Assembly: GCF_000246985.2 (NCBI RefSeq)
Contig: NC_022084.1
Coordinates: 2,151,173-2,215,172 of the forward strand
Direction: 5' to 3'
Source of the DNA: Thermococcus litoralis DSM 5473
Lineage (GTDB): Archaea > Methanobacteriota_B > Thermococci > Thermococcales > Thermococcaceae
Length of the DNA stretch: 64,000 nucleotides
The notes below the pieces were generated by a model. It was not told the origin of the DNA. It ran no database searches and saw only the letters and a list, made by a program, of their open reading frames with translations. Both the position numbers and the translations under genes were made by a program. This document shows positions 52,865 through 61,172 of the stretch, one piece after another (the stretch's first letter is position 1; each line of letters begins with the position of its first letter).

Positions 52865-53920
52865 ATGAACCACGCACTCCTCTTCCTAGGGCAAGTATCC
52901 AGCCTCTCTGCAAAAATAGCCGGGGCTCTATTTCTCGCTTACATTTACTGGAAACACAGACGAAAGCCCGCCCTCTGTTGGTCCCTCTCTTGGACCGCTG
53001 CTGCTTCTTCAATACTCTCCGACATAACCGGAAACACGTACATTGTTTCACTATCGGAGGCATTCTGGGCGATGTTCCTATTCTATGGTGCAATCCTTCT
53101 GCTGGAAGAAAAGGGAATAACAAGCAGAGAAGTTGGAGTCCTGTCGATAATCCCCGTCATAACAAGCCTATATGGGATTCTAATAGGTGCCTCAGGTAGG
53201 TCTTCTGATTGGTTTGCACTTGTTGGTCTGCCCTATGCAGTCTCGGCACTCTTCATAACATCTTCTGGGCTTATGATACTCCTTCTCAGAAAGCTTTATA
53301 ACGACAAGGCATCGTATTTAGGAGGCATTATTACACTCTACGGTCTCCACGAGCTTGATTATCCTGTTTTGAGACTTGTTGAGTGGTTCGCCCCAATAGG
53401 GTTTGCCCTTGGGGCAATATTTAGCATTCTGTCTGCATACGTCATGATAAAATTCGTCTTTACTGAAGAGTTCATAAGAATTGAAAGGCCACCAGCGGAG
53501 ATGTATCTTAAACCCGGAGTTATGATAATCAAGCCCGAAGAGTATACCACAATAAAAGAAAAGCTCGAAAAAGTCCCTGTATTGGCATTTGTTAGAAATC
53601 TGCATGTACCTGAGAGCTGGAATGCTTTCTTCATAACGACCGCCGGAGAGAGAAATTCCATATATCCCACTGATCTGGCAAAAATTGTTGATACGTCGGT
53701 TAGATATCTAAACGAGGCAAAGGAAAAGGGATTTGAGGGGATAATTGTTATAGACTGTCCAGAATATTTGAAAACATACAACGGCTTTGAAGCTCTCGTA
53801 AAATTTCTTGCCTCTCTAAAGGATTTCACGCTTTTATACAACGGAGTTCTAATTCTGGTAATTGAGGAAGAAGCTTGGGAAAAAAGAGAGCTTAAAATCC
53901 TAAAAAGGGTTCTCACCTGA
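52865..53920 (+). CDS. membrane protein with C-terminal DUF835 domain
   Basis: This 351-residue protein has seven hydrophobic helices in residues 5-215, a 7TM sensor-like layout. A cytoplasmic DUF835 domain follows (PGVMIIKPEEYTTIKEKLEK, FVRNLHVPESWNAFFITTAG, GFEGIIVIDCPEYLKTYNG). DUF835 occurs in many Thermococcales membrane proteins and resembles RecA-fold/DUF835 signal domains; the role is unknown. The ATG at 52865 follows GGGGGACTAC. It is convergent with none and is followed by a new promoter for the DUF116 gene. Confidence 0.75.
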   Translation: MNHALLFLGQVSSLSAKIAGALFLAYIYWKHRRKPALCWSLSWTAAASSILSDITGNTYIVSLSEAFWAMFLFYGAILLLEEKGITSREVGVLSIIPVITSLYGILIGASGRSSDWFALVGLPYAVSALFITSSGLMILLLRKLYNDKASYLGGIITLYGLHELDYPVLRLVEWFAPIGFALGAIFSILSAYVMIKFVFTEEFIRIERPPAEMYLKPGVMIIKPEEYTTIKEKLEKVPVLAFVRNLHVPESWNAFFITTAGERNSIYPTDLAKIVDTSVRYLNEAKEKGFEGIIVIDCPEYLKTYNGFEALVKFLASLKDFTLLYNGVLILVIEEEAWEKRELKILKRVLT

Positions 53921-53968
53921 TTCCAAAGATTTATAACTTTCCATTATTCAACCTCAAGAGGTGAAAGG

Positions 53969-54583
53969 ATGGGGATTGATAACATAATCGCAAAGCTGGC
54001 ATCAGTTGGAGCTGATCTCAGTACTAGAAATGCAGTGAGAATGGCGCTCTCTCTGATAAGCGAGGATGAAGAGCTTACAGACCAGATATACGTGGAGATA
54101 AAGAACAAAGCGTACAAAGAAGACTTTGCAAAGGTGCCTGTTGAAAAGAGAGCTGTTTTCATCCCCCAGTGTTTAAGAAATGTGAAAGAATGCCCCGCAG
54201 AGTTTGGCGAATATGGGTGGAAATGCACAAAGTGTGGAAAGTGTTCAATTGGCGATATAATTGAATACGGAGAAAAGCTCGGTTACAAACAGTTCTATAT
54301 AGTCCCAGGTGGGAGTTTGGTAAAGAAAATACTAAAGGAAAAAGTCCCTAAAGGGGAAATAAAGGCTGCACTGGGGATAGCATGCTGGCCTGAGCTTGCA
54401 GAAGCTAGTGAGAAGCTTTCCATACTAAAAATTCCACTCCAAGCAGTACCCCTACTAAGGGCAGGATGTATAAACACCCTGGTCGATCTTGAGAGAGTTA
54501 AGATGGCCTTGGAAGTTGGCCTTACACAAGAAAGCAAAAACCCAGCATTTTCCACAGACATGAATCCCCAACAGACTCTCTAA
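53969..54583 (+). CDS. DUF116 family protein with cysteine cluster
   Basis: This 204-residue protein has the DUF116 core: FIPQCLRNVKECPAEFGEYG, then WKCTKCGKCSIGD (CX2CX2C), VPGGSLVKKILKE and ALGIACWPELAEA. The cysteines probably hold an iron-sulfur cluster or zinc. DUF116 proteins are widespread in archaea, with unknown chemistry. TATA-like AAGATTTATAAC lies about 35 bases upstream; the ATG follows AGAGGTGAAAGG. The end overlaps the convergent EamA transporter by four bases. Confidence 0.8.
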   Translation: MGIDNIIAKLASVGADLSTRNAVRMALSLISEDEELTDQIYVEIKNKAYKEDFAKVPVEKRAVFIPQCLRNVKECPAEFGEYGWKCTKCGKCSIGDIIEYGEKLGYKQFYIVPGGSLVKKILKEKVPKGEIKAALGIACWPELAEASEKLSILKIPLQAVPLLRAGCINTLVDLERVKMALEVGLTQESKNPAFSTDMNPQQTL

Positions 54584-55413
54584 TGGCTTTCATTTCTTAT
54601 TTCATTCCAGATCGCAGTCAAAATCAACAGAGCACCTAGATAACCTCTCAAGCTTAGAACTTCCCCTATAGTCAAAAATGCCGATATATGCCCAAAAATT
54701 GGTTCAGCGGAGTATATAAGAGCCGCTTTATGGGCTTTCGTTTCTTTCTGATACTTCACCTGAAGAGTGAAAGCAATTACCGTTGCAAAGACTCCCGTGT
54801 AAATAATACCAAGCCATGGAGTTATCCCTATTGGCAATACAAATCCCTCAAAAATCAAGGCATAAATTGTCGAAAACACAAAATTCCAAAATATCTGCCA
54901 AAAGGCAAGGCTGAGGTAGTCTCTTTCCCCAAATTTCTGGACAAGGACTATCTGGAATGCAAATGAGATTGCACAAAGAACCGTCAACAGATCGCCATAG
55001 TTAAAACTTAAGCTCGCTCCTGAGATTAGATACAAACCAGCTATTGCAACACTTAAGGACAGAAAATCCCTTACCCTCAGCTTATCACCCAGAAGAAAAT
55101 AAGCTATAAATGGAGTAAAAACCACGTAAAGGGAAGTTATGAAGGCGGAGTTGGATGCAGATGTGTATTTTAAGCCCACTATCTGAAAACCATGCCCAAA
55201 AAAGAGGGTTGTTCCCAAAATAAACCCTTCAAAGAAAGTTTCGCTCTTTATGGCTTTCTTTCTAAAGATGAGGAGCATAAGAAGAGAGGCTATTCCAAAA
55301 CGATAAGCCAAAAATAGGACTGGGGAAAGATAAGCAAGGCTAACTTTCATTGCTGGAAAGGTGAAGCCCCATATGACCGTGATCCCAAGAAGAATTAGCT
55401 CCGCCCTTTTCAT
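54580..55413 (-). CDS. EamA/DMT-family transporter
   Basis: This 277-residue protein has ten hydrophobic helices in two internally similar EamA halves (GITVIWGFTFPAMKVSLAYL, then GLYLISGASLSFNYGDLLTV and IFGHISAFLTIGEVLSL). The drug/metabolite transporter superfamily exports amino acids, nucleosides or toxins; the substrate is unknown. It is divergent from the ferredoxin gene of the tungsten oxidoreductase operon, with a repeat-containing region between them. Confidence 0.85.
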   Translation of the reverse strand: MKRAELILLGITVIWGFTFPAMKVSLAYLSPVLFLAYRFGIASLLMLLIFRKKAIKSETFFEGFILGTTLFFGHGFQIVGLKYTSASNSAFITSLYVVFTPFIAYFLLGDKLRVRDFLSLSVAIAGLYLISGASLSFNYGDLLTVLCAISFAFQIVLVQKFGERDYLSLAFWQIFWNFVFSTIYALIFEGFVLPIGITPWLGIIYTGVFATVIAFTLQVKYQKETKAHKAALIYSAEPIFGHISAFLTIGEVLSLRGYLGALLILTAIWNEIRNESH

Positions 55414-55437
55414 GTCTCAATCTAAACTCTCTCACTT

Positions 55438-55502
55438 TTTAAGCGTTTTCCTTTAGATATGGGTTTAAGCGTTCTAATTTTCGTAACCCTTATATAAAAT
55501 GA
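55438..55502. promoter_or_regulatory. divergent promoter region with direct repeat TTTAAGCGTT
   Basis: TTTAAGCGTT occurs at 55438-55447 and 55464-55473, 26 bases apart, upstream of the TATA box CCTTATATAAAAT (about 55488-55500) that serves the oxidoreductase operon. The repeat lies between two divergent genes and could bind an activator or repressor of either. It does not match the SurR consensus GTTN3AAC. Confidence 0.4.
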
Positions 55503-55526
55503 AAGCATATCATTTTTGGTGATACT

Positions 55527-56078
55527 ATGGGCGAGGAGGAAGCTTATGAAGTCCAAAAGGAGAGCGTTGAGCGAATATGGATTCTGATAACCCCCGATAA
55601 GTGCAGTGGTTGCAGGCTATGTGAAGTTGCCTGTTCCCTCGAGCACGAAGGAATCGTATGGCCAGAGGCATCAAGAATCAGAGTCTTTGAGCTTTTGCCC
55701 GGAGTTAACGTTCCACATACATGTGTTCAATGCCCGGACTATCCATGTGTAAATGCCTGTCCTACAAAAGCCCTTAGTGTTGATGAAAAAACAGGGGCAG
55801 TGCTTGTTGATGAAGCGAAGTGCATAGAGTGTGGGGCTTGTATAACAGCTTGCCCCGGAGATGTTCCGAGAATTCCAGTTGGTAAGGGAAGTGTGGTCAT
55901 ATGCGACCTCTGCGGGGGAAATCCGAAGTGTGTTGAAGTTTGCCATGAGGCTGGGCACGATGCCCTAAAGATTGTCACAGGAAACTACAGACCGATCTTC
56001 AGGACATTTGCAAAAGATCCCGTGGAAAAGAGCTCTGAGATAGCGAAAAAGGTCTTTGGAGAAGAGTTTCTGGGGTGA
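55527..56078 (+). CDS. polyferredoxin partner of WOR-type oxidoreductase (PF1479-like)
   Basis: This 183-residue protein has four cysteine clusters: CSGCRLCEVAC, CVQCPDYPCVNAC, CIECGACITAC and CDLCGGNPKCVEVC. Each can hold one [4Fe-4S] cluster. It resembles DMSO-reductase beta-type subunits and PF1479, which lies next to wor5 in Pyrococcus furiosus. It probably takes electrons from the tungsten enzyme. A TATA box sits about 30 bases before the ATG, which follows TTGGTGATACT. It ends six bases before the oxidoreductase start, so the two are co-translated. Confidence 0.9.
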   Translation: MGEEEAYEVQKESVERIWILITPDKCSGCRLCEVACSLEHEGIVWPEASRIRVFELLPGVNVPHTCVQCPDYPCVNACPTKALSVDEKTGAVLVDEAKCIECGACITACPGDVPRIPVGKGSVVICDLCGGNPKCVEVCHEAGHDALKIVTGNYRPIFRTFAKDPVEKSSEIAKKVFGEEFLG

Positions 56079-56083
56079 GTAAA

Positions 56084-57958
56084 ATGTATGCATACACTGG
56101 AAAGCTCCTTGATGTTGACTTAACAAAGGAAGAGATTAAAGAAGTTGAGCTTGAGGAAGAAACTCTAAGGAAGTTCTACGGGGGAAGAGGGCTTGGAACT
56201 TACCTCCTCTGGAAAGAGCTTGGAGAGAAGTGGGAAAACGTTGATCCTCTTAGCGAGGAAAACCTTCTTCTAATACTCACTGGACCTCTGACCGGCTATT
56301 ATCCCGGCATGAAAACCGCTGTTGTTTCTAAATCCCCAGAGAGCAATGGTATTGTAGGGAGTGTTTTAAGCAGTGAGGTAGGATTAGAGCTTAAGGCATC
56401 GGGATACGATGGGATCATAATCAGAGGAAAGGCAAAAACGCCCGTTTATCTCTTCGTTTACAACGATACTGTGGAAATAAGAGATGCATCCAAATACTGG
56501 GGCATGGGGGGCATTGAGCTTCATAAAACCCTCTTAAAGGAAGTGCACGAAGAGGTAAGAAAAAAGGAAATGCTGAAAGGGATCCCCAAAGAGCCCGCAA
56601 TGATGTACATAGGCAAAGGAGGAGAAAACAAGGTTCGCTTTGCTGCAATAATGACAAAGCTCATGCATGCCGCAGGTTACGGGGGCTATGGAGCTGTTAT
56701 GGGGAGCAAGAACCTCAAAGCGATAGTTGTAAAGGGAAGCAAATCCCTTCCAGAGGTTTACGACAAAGAAAAAATGAAATTCCTCCTCAGAGAGTTCTGG
56801 AAGGAGCTCTTCTCAATGACCACATTTAGAGAATGGGGCACCGGAGCTGGGGGTTACAGCGTAGGGCATGACCGCTCAAGCGAGCCGATAAGAAACTGGC
56901 AGGAGGAATATCACGACAACGAGGAGATAAGTGTCGTTAACTTCGAAAATAGAGCATGGATAAAGAAGTACTGGGCCGATTACGGATGTCCAGTGAACTG
57001 TATGAAAATTTCATATCTCCGTTACGGCGAATACAAGGGCTCAATAACGGATGCACCTGACTATGAGCTCCAAGCGTATATGGGAACCAACCTTGGAATA
57101 TTTGAGCCCGAGAAGATCGTTTACCTCTCATACCTTGTGGATGAACTTGGCTTAGATGGAATAAACGCTGGAAACACTTTAGGATTTGCAGCGGAGCTTT
57201 ACCAGAGAGGGATACTCACAAAGGAAGACATAGGATTTGAGCTCAATTGGGGCGATGAAAAGGCATTTGCAAAGCTTTTACACCTAATAGCCGAGAAAGA
57301 GGGCATTGGAAAGATACTAGCCGAAGGCACTTACAGAGCAGCACTAAAGATCTCCGAGATGAAGGGAGTGGATGCAACAAAATATGCAGTTCACGTGAAA
57401 GGAATCGGAGTAGGGGCCCATGGAATAAGGAGCGAGCTTGACTACACAAAAGACATAAGCTACGCAGTCTCAGTCCAAGGAGGGGATCACACTTCAACTG
57501 CTAGCCTTCCAGCAAGGAGCTATGAGGGAGAAATGGTAAACGCATTTTATGATTCGGCAGTTGTGTGTATGTTTGTCACAAGGCCGGGATTTGAGAGAAT
57601 TCTAGAATTTGGAAACGCTTTGACAGGATTTGACATAACCCCAGAGCAGTGGTTTAACGAAGTCGGTCTGAGGATAATCCACCTCCAGAGAATACTTTTA
57701 CTCCTTGGCGGGCCGGATGTATACTGGGATCCAAGAAAAGACGATGACAATCCACCAAGATTCTATGAACCACTACCAAGTGGGCCCGTTAGAGGAAAAG
57801 CATCCAGCAGGGAGGAGATAAAATCAAAGGTCAGACAGTACTACGAAGAGATTGGCTACGACGAAAATGGGATTCCAAAAGAGGAAGTTCTTGAAGAGCT
57901 CGGCTTAAGCGATGCAAAGAGGGAAGTTAGGAGAATCAAAAAGCGCTTAAACCTTTAA
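56084..57958 (+). CDS. wor5: aldehyde ferredoxin oxidoreductase family tungstoenzyme (WOR5-like)
   Basis: This 624-residue AOR-family protein binds tungstopterin and one [4Fe-4S] cluster and oxidises aldehydes to acids. It shows GGRGLGTYLLWKELG, GIVGSVLSSEVGLELKASGY, HAAGYGGYGAVMGSKNLKAI and DELGLDGINAGNTLGF. The cluster motif usually reads CX2CX3C plus a distant Cys. Here it is Asp299-X2-Cys302-X3-Cys306 with Cys495 (AVVCMFV), so one ligand may be Asp. Pairing with a polyferredoxin matches the P. furiosus WOR5 locus. The ATG at 56084 follows GGGGTGAGTAA. Confidence 0.88.
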   Translation: MYAYTGKLLDVDLTKEEIKEVELEEETLRKFYGGRGLGTYLLWKELGEKWENVDPLSEENLLLILTGPLTGYYPGMKTAVVSKSPESNGIVGSVLSSEVGLELKASGYDGIIIRGKAKTPVYLFVYNDTVEIRDASKYWGMGGIELHKTLLKEVHEEVRKKEMLKGIPKEPAMMYIGKGGENKVRFAAIMTKLMHAAGYGGYGAVMGSKNLKAIVVKGSKSLPEVYDKEKMKFLLREFWKELFSMTTFREWGTGAGGYSVGHDRSSEPIRNWQEEYHDNEEISVVNFENRAWIKKYWADYGCPVNCMKISYLRYGEYKGSITDAPDYELQAYMGTNLGIFEPEKIVYLSYLVDELGLDGINAGNTLGFAAELYQRGILTKEDIGFELNWGDEKAFAKLLHLIAEKEGIGKILAEGTYRAALKISEMKGVDATKYAVHVKGIGVGAHGIRSELDYTKDISYAVSVQGGDHTSTASLPARSYEGEMVNAFYDSAVVCMFVTRPGFERILEFGNALTGFDITPEQWFNEVGLRIIHLQRILLLLGGPDVYWDPRKDDDNPPRFYEPLPSGPVRGKASSREEIKSKVRQYYEEIGYDENGIPKEEVLEELGLSDAKREVRRIKKRLNL

Positions 57959-58029
57959 CCTTTTCTTTCAAACTTTTGGTTTTGATGAACTTTTTAAGGC
58001 TTTATTGTCAAAAATATGCGGTGATTGCC

Positions 58030-58461
58030 ATGGTAGAATACAAAGACATGACAATCAAAGTTGTAGGGGAGAGGCTTTCTCCAACAAAAATGAAGGTCAA
58101 AGCCGGGAATTTTGAGATTACAATAGACAAAATCGGTGGGGAAGCTCCGAGCCCAGTTGAATATCTCCTCGCAGCCCTTGCAGGATGTCTAAATATTGTC
58201 GCGACCCTTGTAGCCAAGGACATGGGGATACAAATTGAAGACCTGAGTGTTGAAGTTGAAGGTGTCCTTAATCCTGGAAAGTTTATGACTGGAGAAGGTG
58301 AAAAAGCGGGCTACAAAGAGATCAAGGCCAAAATTAAAGTGAAGACTGATGCTGATGAAGAGACCCTCAAGAAGTGGCTTGAAAAGGTAGAAGAACGCTG
58401 CCCAGTTAGCGATAATTTAGCCAACCCCACCCCAACAAAGGTTGAAGTTGAAAAGTGCTGA
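58030..58461 (+). CDS. OsmC/Ohr family protein
   Basis: This 143-residue protein has the OsmC fold and both reactive cysteines: Cys53 in EYLLAALAGCLNIVATL and Cys124 in VEERCPVSDNLANPTP. Such proteins reduce organic hydroperoxides using thiols. The ATG at 58030 follows GGTGATTGCC; the longer frame from 57976 lacks a site. It lies 70 bases after the oxidoreductase and may protect it from peroxides, which is speculation. Confidence 0.9.
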   Translation: MVEYKDMTIKVVGERLSPTKMKVKAGNFEITIDKIGGEAPSPVEYLLAALAGCLNIVATLVAKDMGIQIEDLSVEVEGVLNPGKFMTGEGEKAGYKEIKAKIKVKTDADEETLKKWLEKVEERCPVSDNLANPTPTKVEVEKC

Positions 58462-58504
58462 AAGTTTTTTAAACCCCTTTCTTTATCCTTTTCTGGTGAA
58501 GTTA

Positions 58505-58831
58505 ATGTGGCGTGAAAAGCTTAAGCAGGGGTTCCTTGAAAACGACAAGCTCATGATTGAGCTCAGCATAGGGGGAGAATGTGGGGAATGGTTCCCGAGC
58601 TTGGCTTTGTACGACAAAGAAAACGATAGCTGGTACTACTTGGACAACGACATCCCTCCTGGAGCCACTGAGGAGGAAGCATTGCAAAATGCAATCAAAT
58701 TCTTTGAAAAAATGATTATAGGCTTGGAAAAGCCCAAAATAAAGAGCTCCCCCCTAAAAGAGGCTCCCGAGGAGATATATCTAAAGTTTAAGCAGTTCCT
58801 GGAGGAACTTAGGGGTGAAGATAAAGGTTAG
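58505..58831 (+). CDS. conserved hypothetical protein
   Basis: This 108-residue acidic protein reads MWREKLKQGFLENDKLMIEL, GGECGEWFPSLALYDKENDS, then ATEEEALQNAIKFFEKMIIG and a helical end. I recognise no family. The ATG at 58505 follows GGTGAAGTTA. It overlaps the ubiquitin-like gene by 17 bases and probably belongs to the transcript of the oxidoreductase region. Confidence 0.65.
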   Translation: MWREKLKQGFLENDKLMIELSIGGECGEWFPSLALYDKENDSWYYLDNDIPPGATEEEALQNAIKFFEKMIIGLEKPKIKSSPLKEAPEEIYLKFKQFLEELRGEDKG

Positions 58832-59036
58832 GCTCTACGGAGAGCTTGCCATAAAACACGGCACGGAGGTTGAGCTAGAAGTTAAAGAGGGAGCTAGGGT
58901 TGAGGATGTCCTCAAAATTTTGAAAATAAGTGATTCAGAGCATCATTTAATTTTGAATGAAAGAAAAGTTTCAAAAAACCACCCACTAAGTGATGGAGAT
59001 ACCTTAAAGGTTCTTCCGGTAGTCTATGGGGGTTAA
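58815..59036 (+). CDS. MoaD/ThiS/SAMP-like ubiquitin-fold protein ending in Gly-Gly
   Basis: This 73-residue beta-grasp protein (MKIKVRLYGELAIKHGTEVE, then GARVEDVLKILKI and DGDTLKVLPVVYGG) ends exactly in Gly-Gly, the feature needed for adenylation and thiocarboxylation by an E1-like enzyme. It could serve as MoaD in tungstopterin synthesis, as a sulfur carrier for tRNA thiolation, or as a SAMP modifier. Position near a tungstoenzyme favours the first. The GTG start is within the preceding gene. It overlaps the convergent gene at 59033 by four bases. Confidence 0.85.
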   Translation: MKIKVRLYGELAIKHGTEVELEVKEGARVEDVLKILKISDSEHHLILNERKVSKNHPLSDGDTLKVLPVVYGG

Positions 59037-59317
59037 CCCTCCCCAAGTCCAACATCTTCTCCAAAAGTGAGCGTTAGGTAAAGTTCCACCAAGCCTTTCT
59101 CGATGTTCTCCAAGATTTTCTCTTCAAGCTTTTCAATCTCGCCTGTAGAAAGGTGCCTTCCCTCCTCCAGAATCTTTATTTTCCAAGTTTGCCGGTCAAA
59201 TACGATTGTCATCTCCTCCACTATAAGCGGGACGTACCTTATTCTAATCCCATAAAGCTCTTCTGCATAACCCGCTTTCCGATTTATATCTTCTAAATAG
59301 GGTTTCAGCTTTTCCAT
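59033..59317 (-). CDS. small conserved hypothetical protein
   Basis: This 94-residue acidic protein reads MEKLKPYLEDINRKAGYAEE, LYGIRIRYVPLIVEEMTIVF, then EKLEEKILENIEKGLVELYL. It is alpha/beta with no recognised motif. The ATG follows GGTGGTTTC. It lies between the ubiquitin-like gene (convergent) and the GH57 gene (divergent, 55 bases away). Confidence 0.65.
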   Translation of the reverse strand: MEKLKPYLEDINRKAGYAEELYGIRIRYVPLIVEEMTIVFDRQTWKIKILEEGRHLSTGEIEKLEEKILENIEKGLVELYLTLTFGEDVGLGEG

Positions 59318-59372
59318 GAAACCACCGCAATTCTTAATACTCCTTTCGACTTTAAACTTTTAGGGTGATACA

Positions 59373-61172
59373 ATGTACCAGAAGTTTGGATACCATTTTC
59401 ATGCTTACCAGCCCGGTGATCTAATCTATATCCACGATGGCTCCGGGTGGGATCCAATAAAATATTCAGAGCGATTGAGCCCGGTGTCCCTAAAAATAAG
59501 GGATATAGAAGTGAAATCCAGGAACTGGACAAGAACCGTTATTAAAGCGTATGAATACACCAGCGATGCCTTGGGATCTCTAAAATCCAGAAGCGTAAGT
59601 GTTGATTTTGAGCCCTTCACACTTTACATGATCCTGAGATATAAACCAAAGATATACGCGGAAATAGTCGATCTGCTCATGAACAAAGTGGAGCCGGTTC
59701 CAACAACGCCTTTTCATCCAATAATGCCCCACCTCAGCACTTTTGAACAGGAAATTCTTGCGAGAATCTCCTTCGATTTCTATGAACCCTTTATCAAAGA
59801 CAAGGATGTTGTTGGGTACTGGCTTCCCGAGAACGTTATCACTAAAGAAACTGCCAAAATCATAGCAGAGTCAACACAAAAGGAAATAGTGTTCCTTCTG
59901 GACGAGCGGCAGTTTGTTGGCCTTCACTTTCCCCAAGCAAAGTTCTCCTGCAACACATACAAATGCGACGATAAAATAGGATACGTCTTCGGAAGGGATC
60001 ACCAGCTGAGCGATGCTTTTGCATTCAACACACTTGACGTTGATGGCCTTGTGAGGGCTGTTGTAGAAGGTAGAATAGATGTTTTCAAAGAGAACTCTGA
60101 GATTCCCTATTTGGTTTACCTCGCAAGCGATCTTGAGGCTTTGCTGAGCAACCCACAACAGCTGGACAAGTTCATCACTTGGCTTTCAAAACTTGAGGAA
60201 AAAGGAGTTGAAACAATAAACGCAGTGGAGTTCATTAGAAAGAAGAGAAATGGAGAGTTCAAAAGGTTAGAAGGAGAGTGCAGTGAGCACTTTAGAATCA
60301 ACGTCAAGGACTACTCGAGTTGGAGTGACTATTACGATCTCAGCATAGACGGAAGGACGAGTGACATCAGATGGCTCGGCATGAGAAGAGAAGACAGCAG
60401 AGTAATTAACCGTGTCTACAAAGGGAAGAAGGTTTCACAGCTTTGGAAGTATGCCTTTACAAAGCTGTTCAGGGAACTAAATAGGAGTATACGCTTTGGT
60501 GTGATTGATTTGATCCACAAATACCTCCCAGAGGCGAGCATAGAGGATATAAAGGAATTTCTGGTAAGATATGCGAGAATATTCTTTAGAGAACACTACG
60601 AATACTTTGAGATGGATACAACGGTGGAATATATAATGGAACCGCTTAAAGACCTTGATCCAACGCTTGCTTTAAGGTTGGGAAGGATATACTACATAAT
60701 GCTGCTCGCCAACCACTCAGATCCCCGGTTCTGGGAAAACATCGACACAAGGGTAACATTTGAGAACGTCTCCGCGATCAGCAAGGCACTTATAGAGCTC
60801 ATGAAGGTTTATATTGATGAGAACATGCACGAGAGAGCCAACTACATCCTCCTCGAATACATGAAGCTTCTTGCTTTTCCCCAGCTCTACTACGACTACG
60901 AACTTTTCAAGATGCCAGGGCTTGAGGGATGGGAGACAAGTGAAAAAGCTTGGTTCGATAGCCTAAAAAGCGAGGTTCCAAACTGTGATTACAATGTAAT
61001 AACAAGGGCAGCCCTCTACGTTGGAAACGAAGACCTCCCAGAGGACATAAGAAACGCCTTAGAAGTTCTCTATGATATGAAAAAAGCGGTGGCAGATACA
61101 GGCCATATCTCCGGAGAAATGCACGGAAACTGGGAAAACAAGGAATGGTGCGAGCATAGGGCAAAGGTTTAG
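59373..61172 (+). CDS. GH57 family glycoside hydrolase-like protein of unknown specificity
   Basis: This 599-residue protein starts with the GH57 metal/substrate motif (FGYHFHAYQPGD, residues 5-16). A probable nucleophile motif GYWLPENV has Glu153, and DLEALLSNP near residue 250 may hold the second acid. The large C-terminal helical part is unlike amylopullulanase or 4-alpha-glucanotransferase, so specificity is unknown. It has no signal peptide, so the substrate should be internal, for example glycogen or an oligosaccharide. The ATG follows GGGTGATACA. It ends overlapping the convergent cca gene by four bases. Confidence 0.8.
   Translation: MYQKFGYHFHAYQPGDLIYIHDGSGWDPIKYSERLSPVSLKIRDIEVKSRNWTRTVIKAYEYTSDALGSLKSRSVSVDFEPFTLYMILRYKPKIYAEIVDLLMNKVEPVPTTPFHPIMPHLSTFEQEILARISFDFYEPFIKDKDVVGYWLPENVITKETAKIIAESTQKEIVFLLDERQFVGLHFPQAKFSCNTYKCDDKIGYVFGRDHQLSDAFAFNTLDVDGLVRAVVEGRIDVFKENSEIPYLVYLASDLEALLSNPQQLDKFITWLSKLEEKGVETINAVEFIRKKRNGEFKRLEGECSEHFRINVKDYSSWSDYYDLSIDGRTSDIRWLGMRREDSRVINRVYKGKKVSQLWKYAFTKLFRELNRSIRFGVIDLIHKYLPEASIEDIKEFLVRYARIFFREHYEYFEMDTTVEYIMEPLKDLDPTLALRLGRIYYIMLLANHSDPRFWENIDTRVTFENVSAISKALIELMKVYIDENMHERANYILLEYMKLLAFPQLYYDYELFKMPGLEGWETSEKAWFDSLKSEVPNCDYNVITRAALYVGNEDLPEDIRNALEVLYDMKKAVADTGHISGEMHGNWENKEWCEHRAKV

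Noticed and set aside
55430..55510. possible SurR site (GTTN3AAC) upstream of the tungsten operon
   Set aside because: The closest sequence, GTTCTAATTTTCGTAAC, does not keep the three-base spacer; only the TTTAAGCGTT direct repeat is reported.
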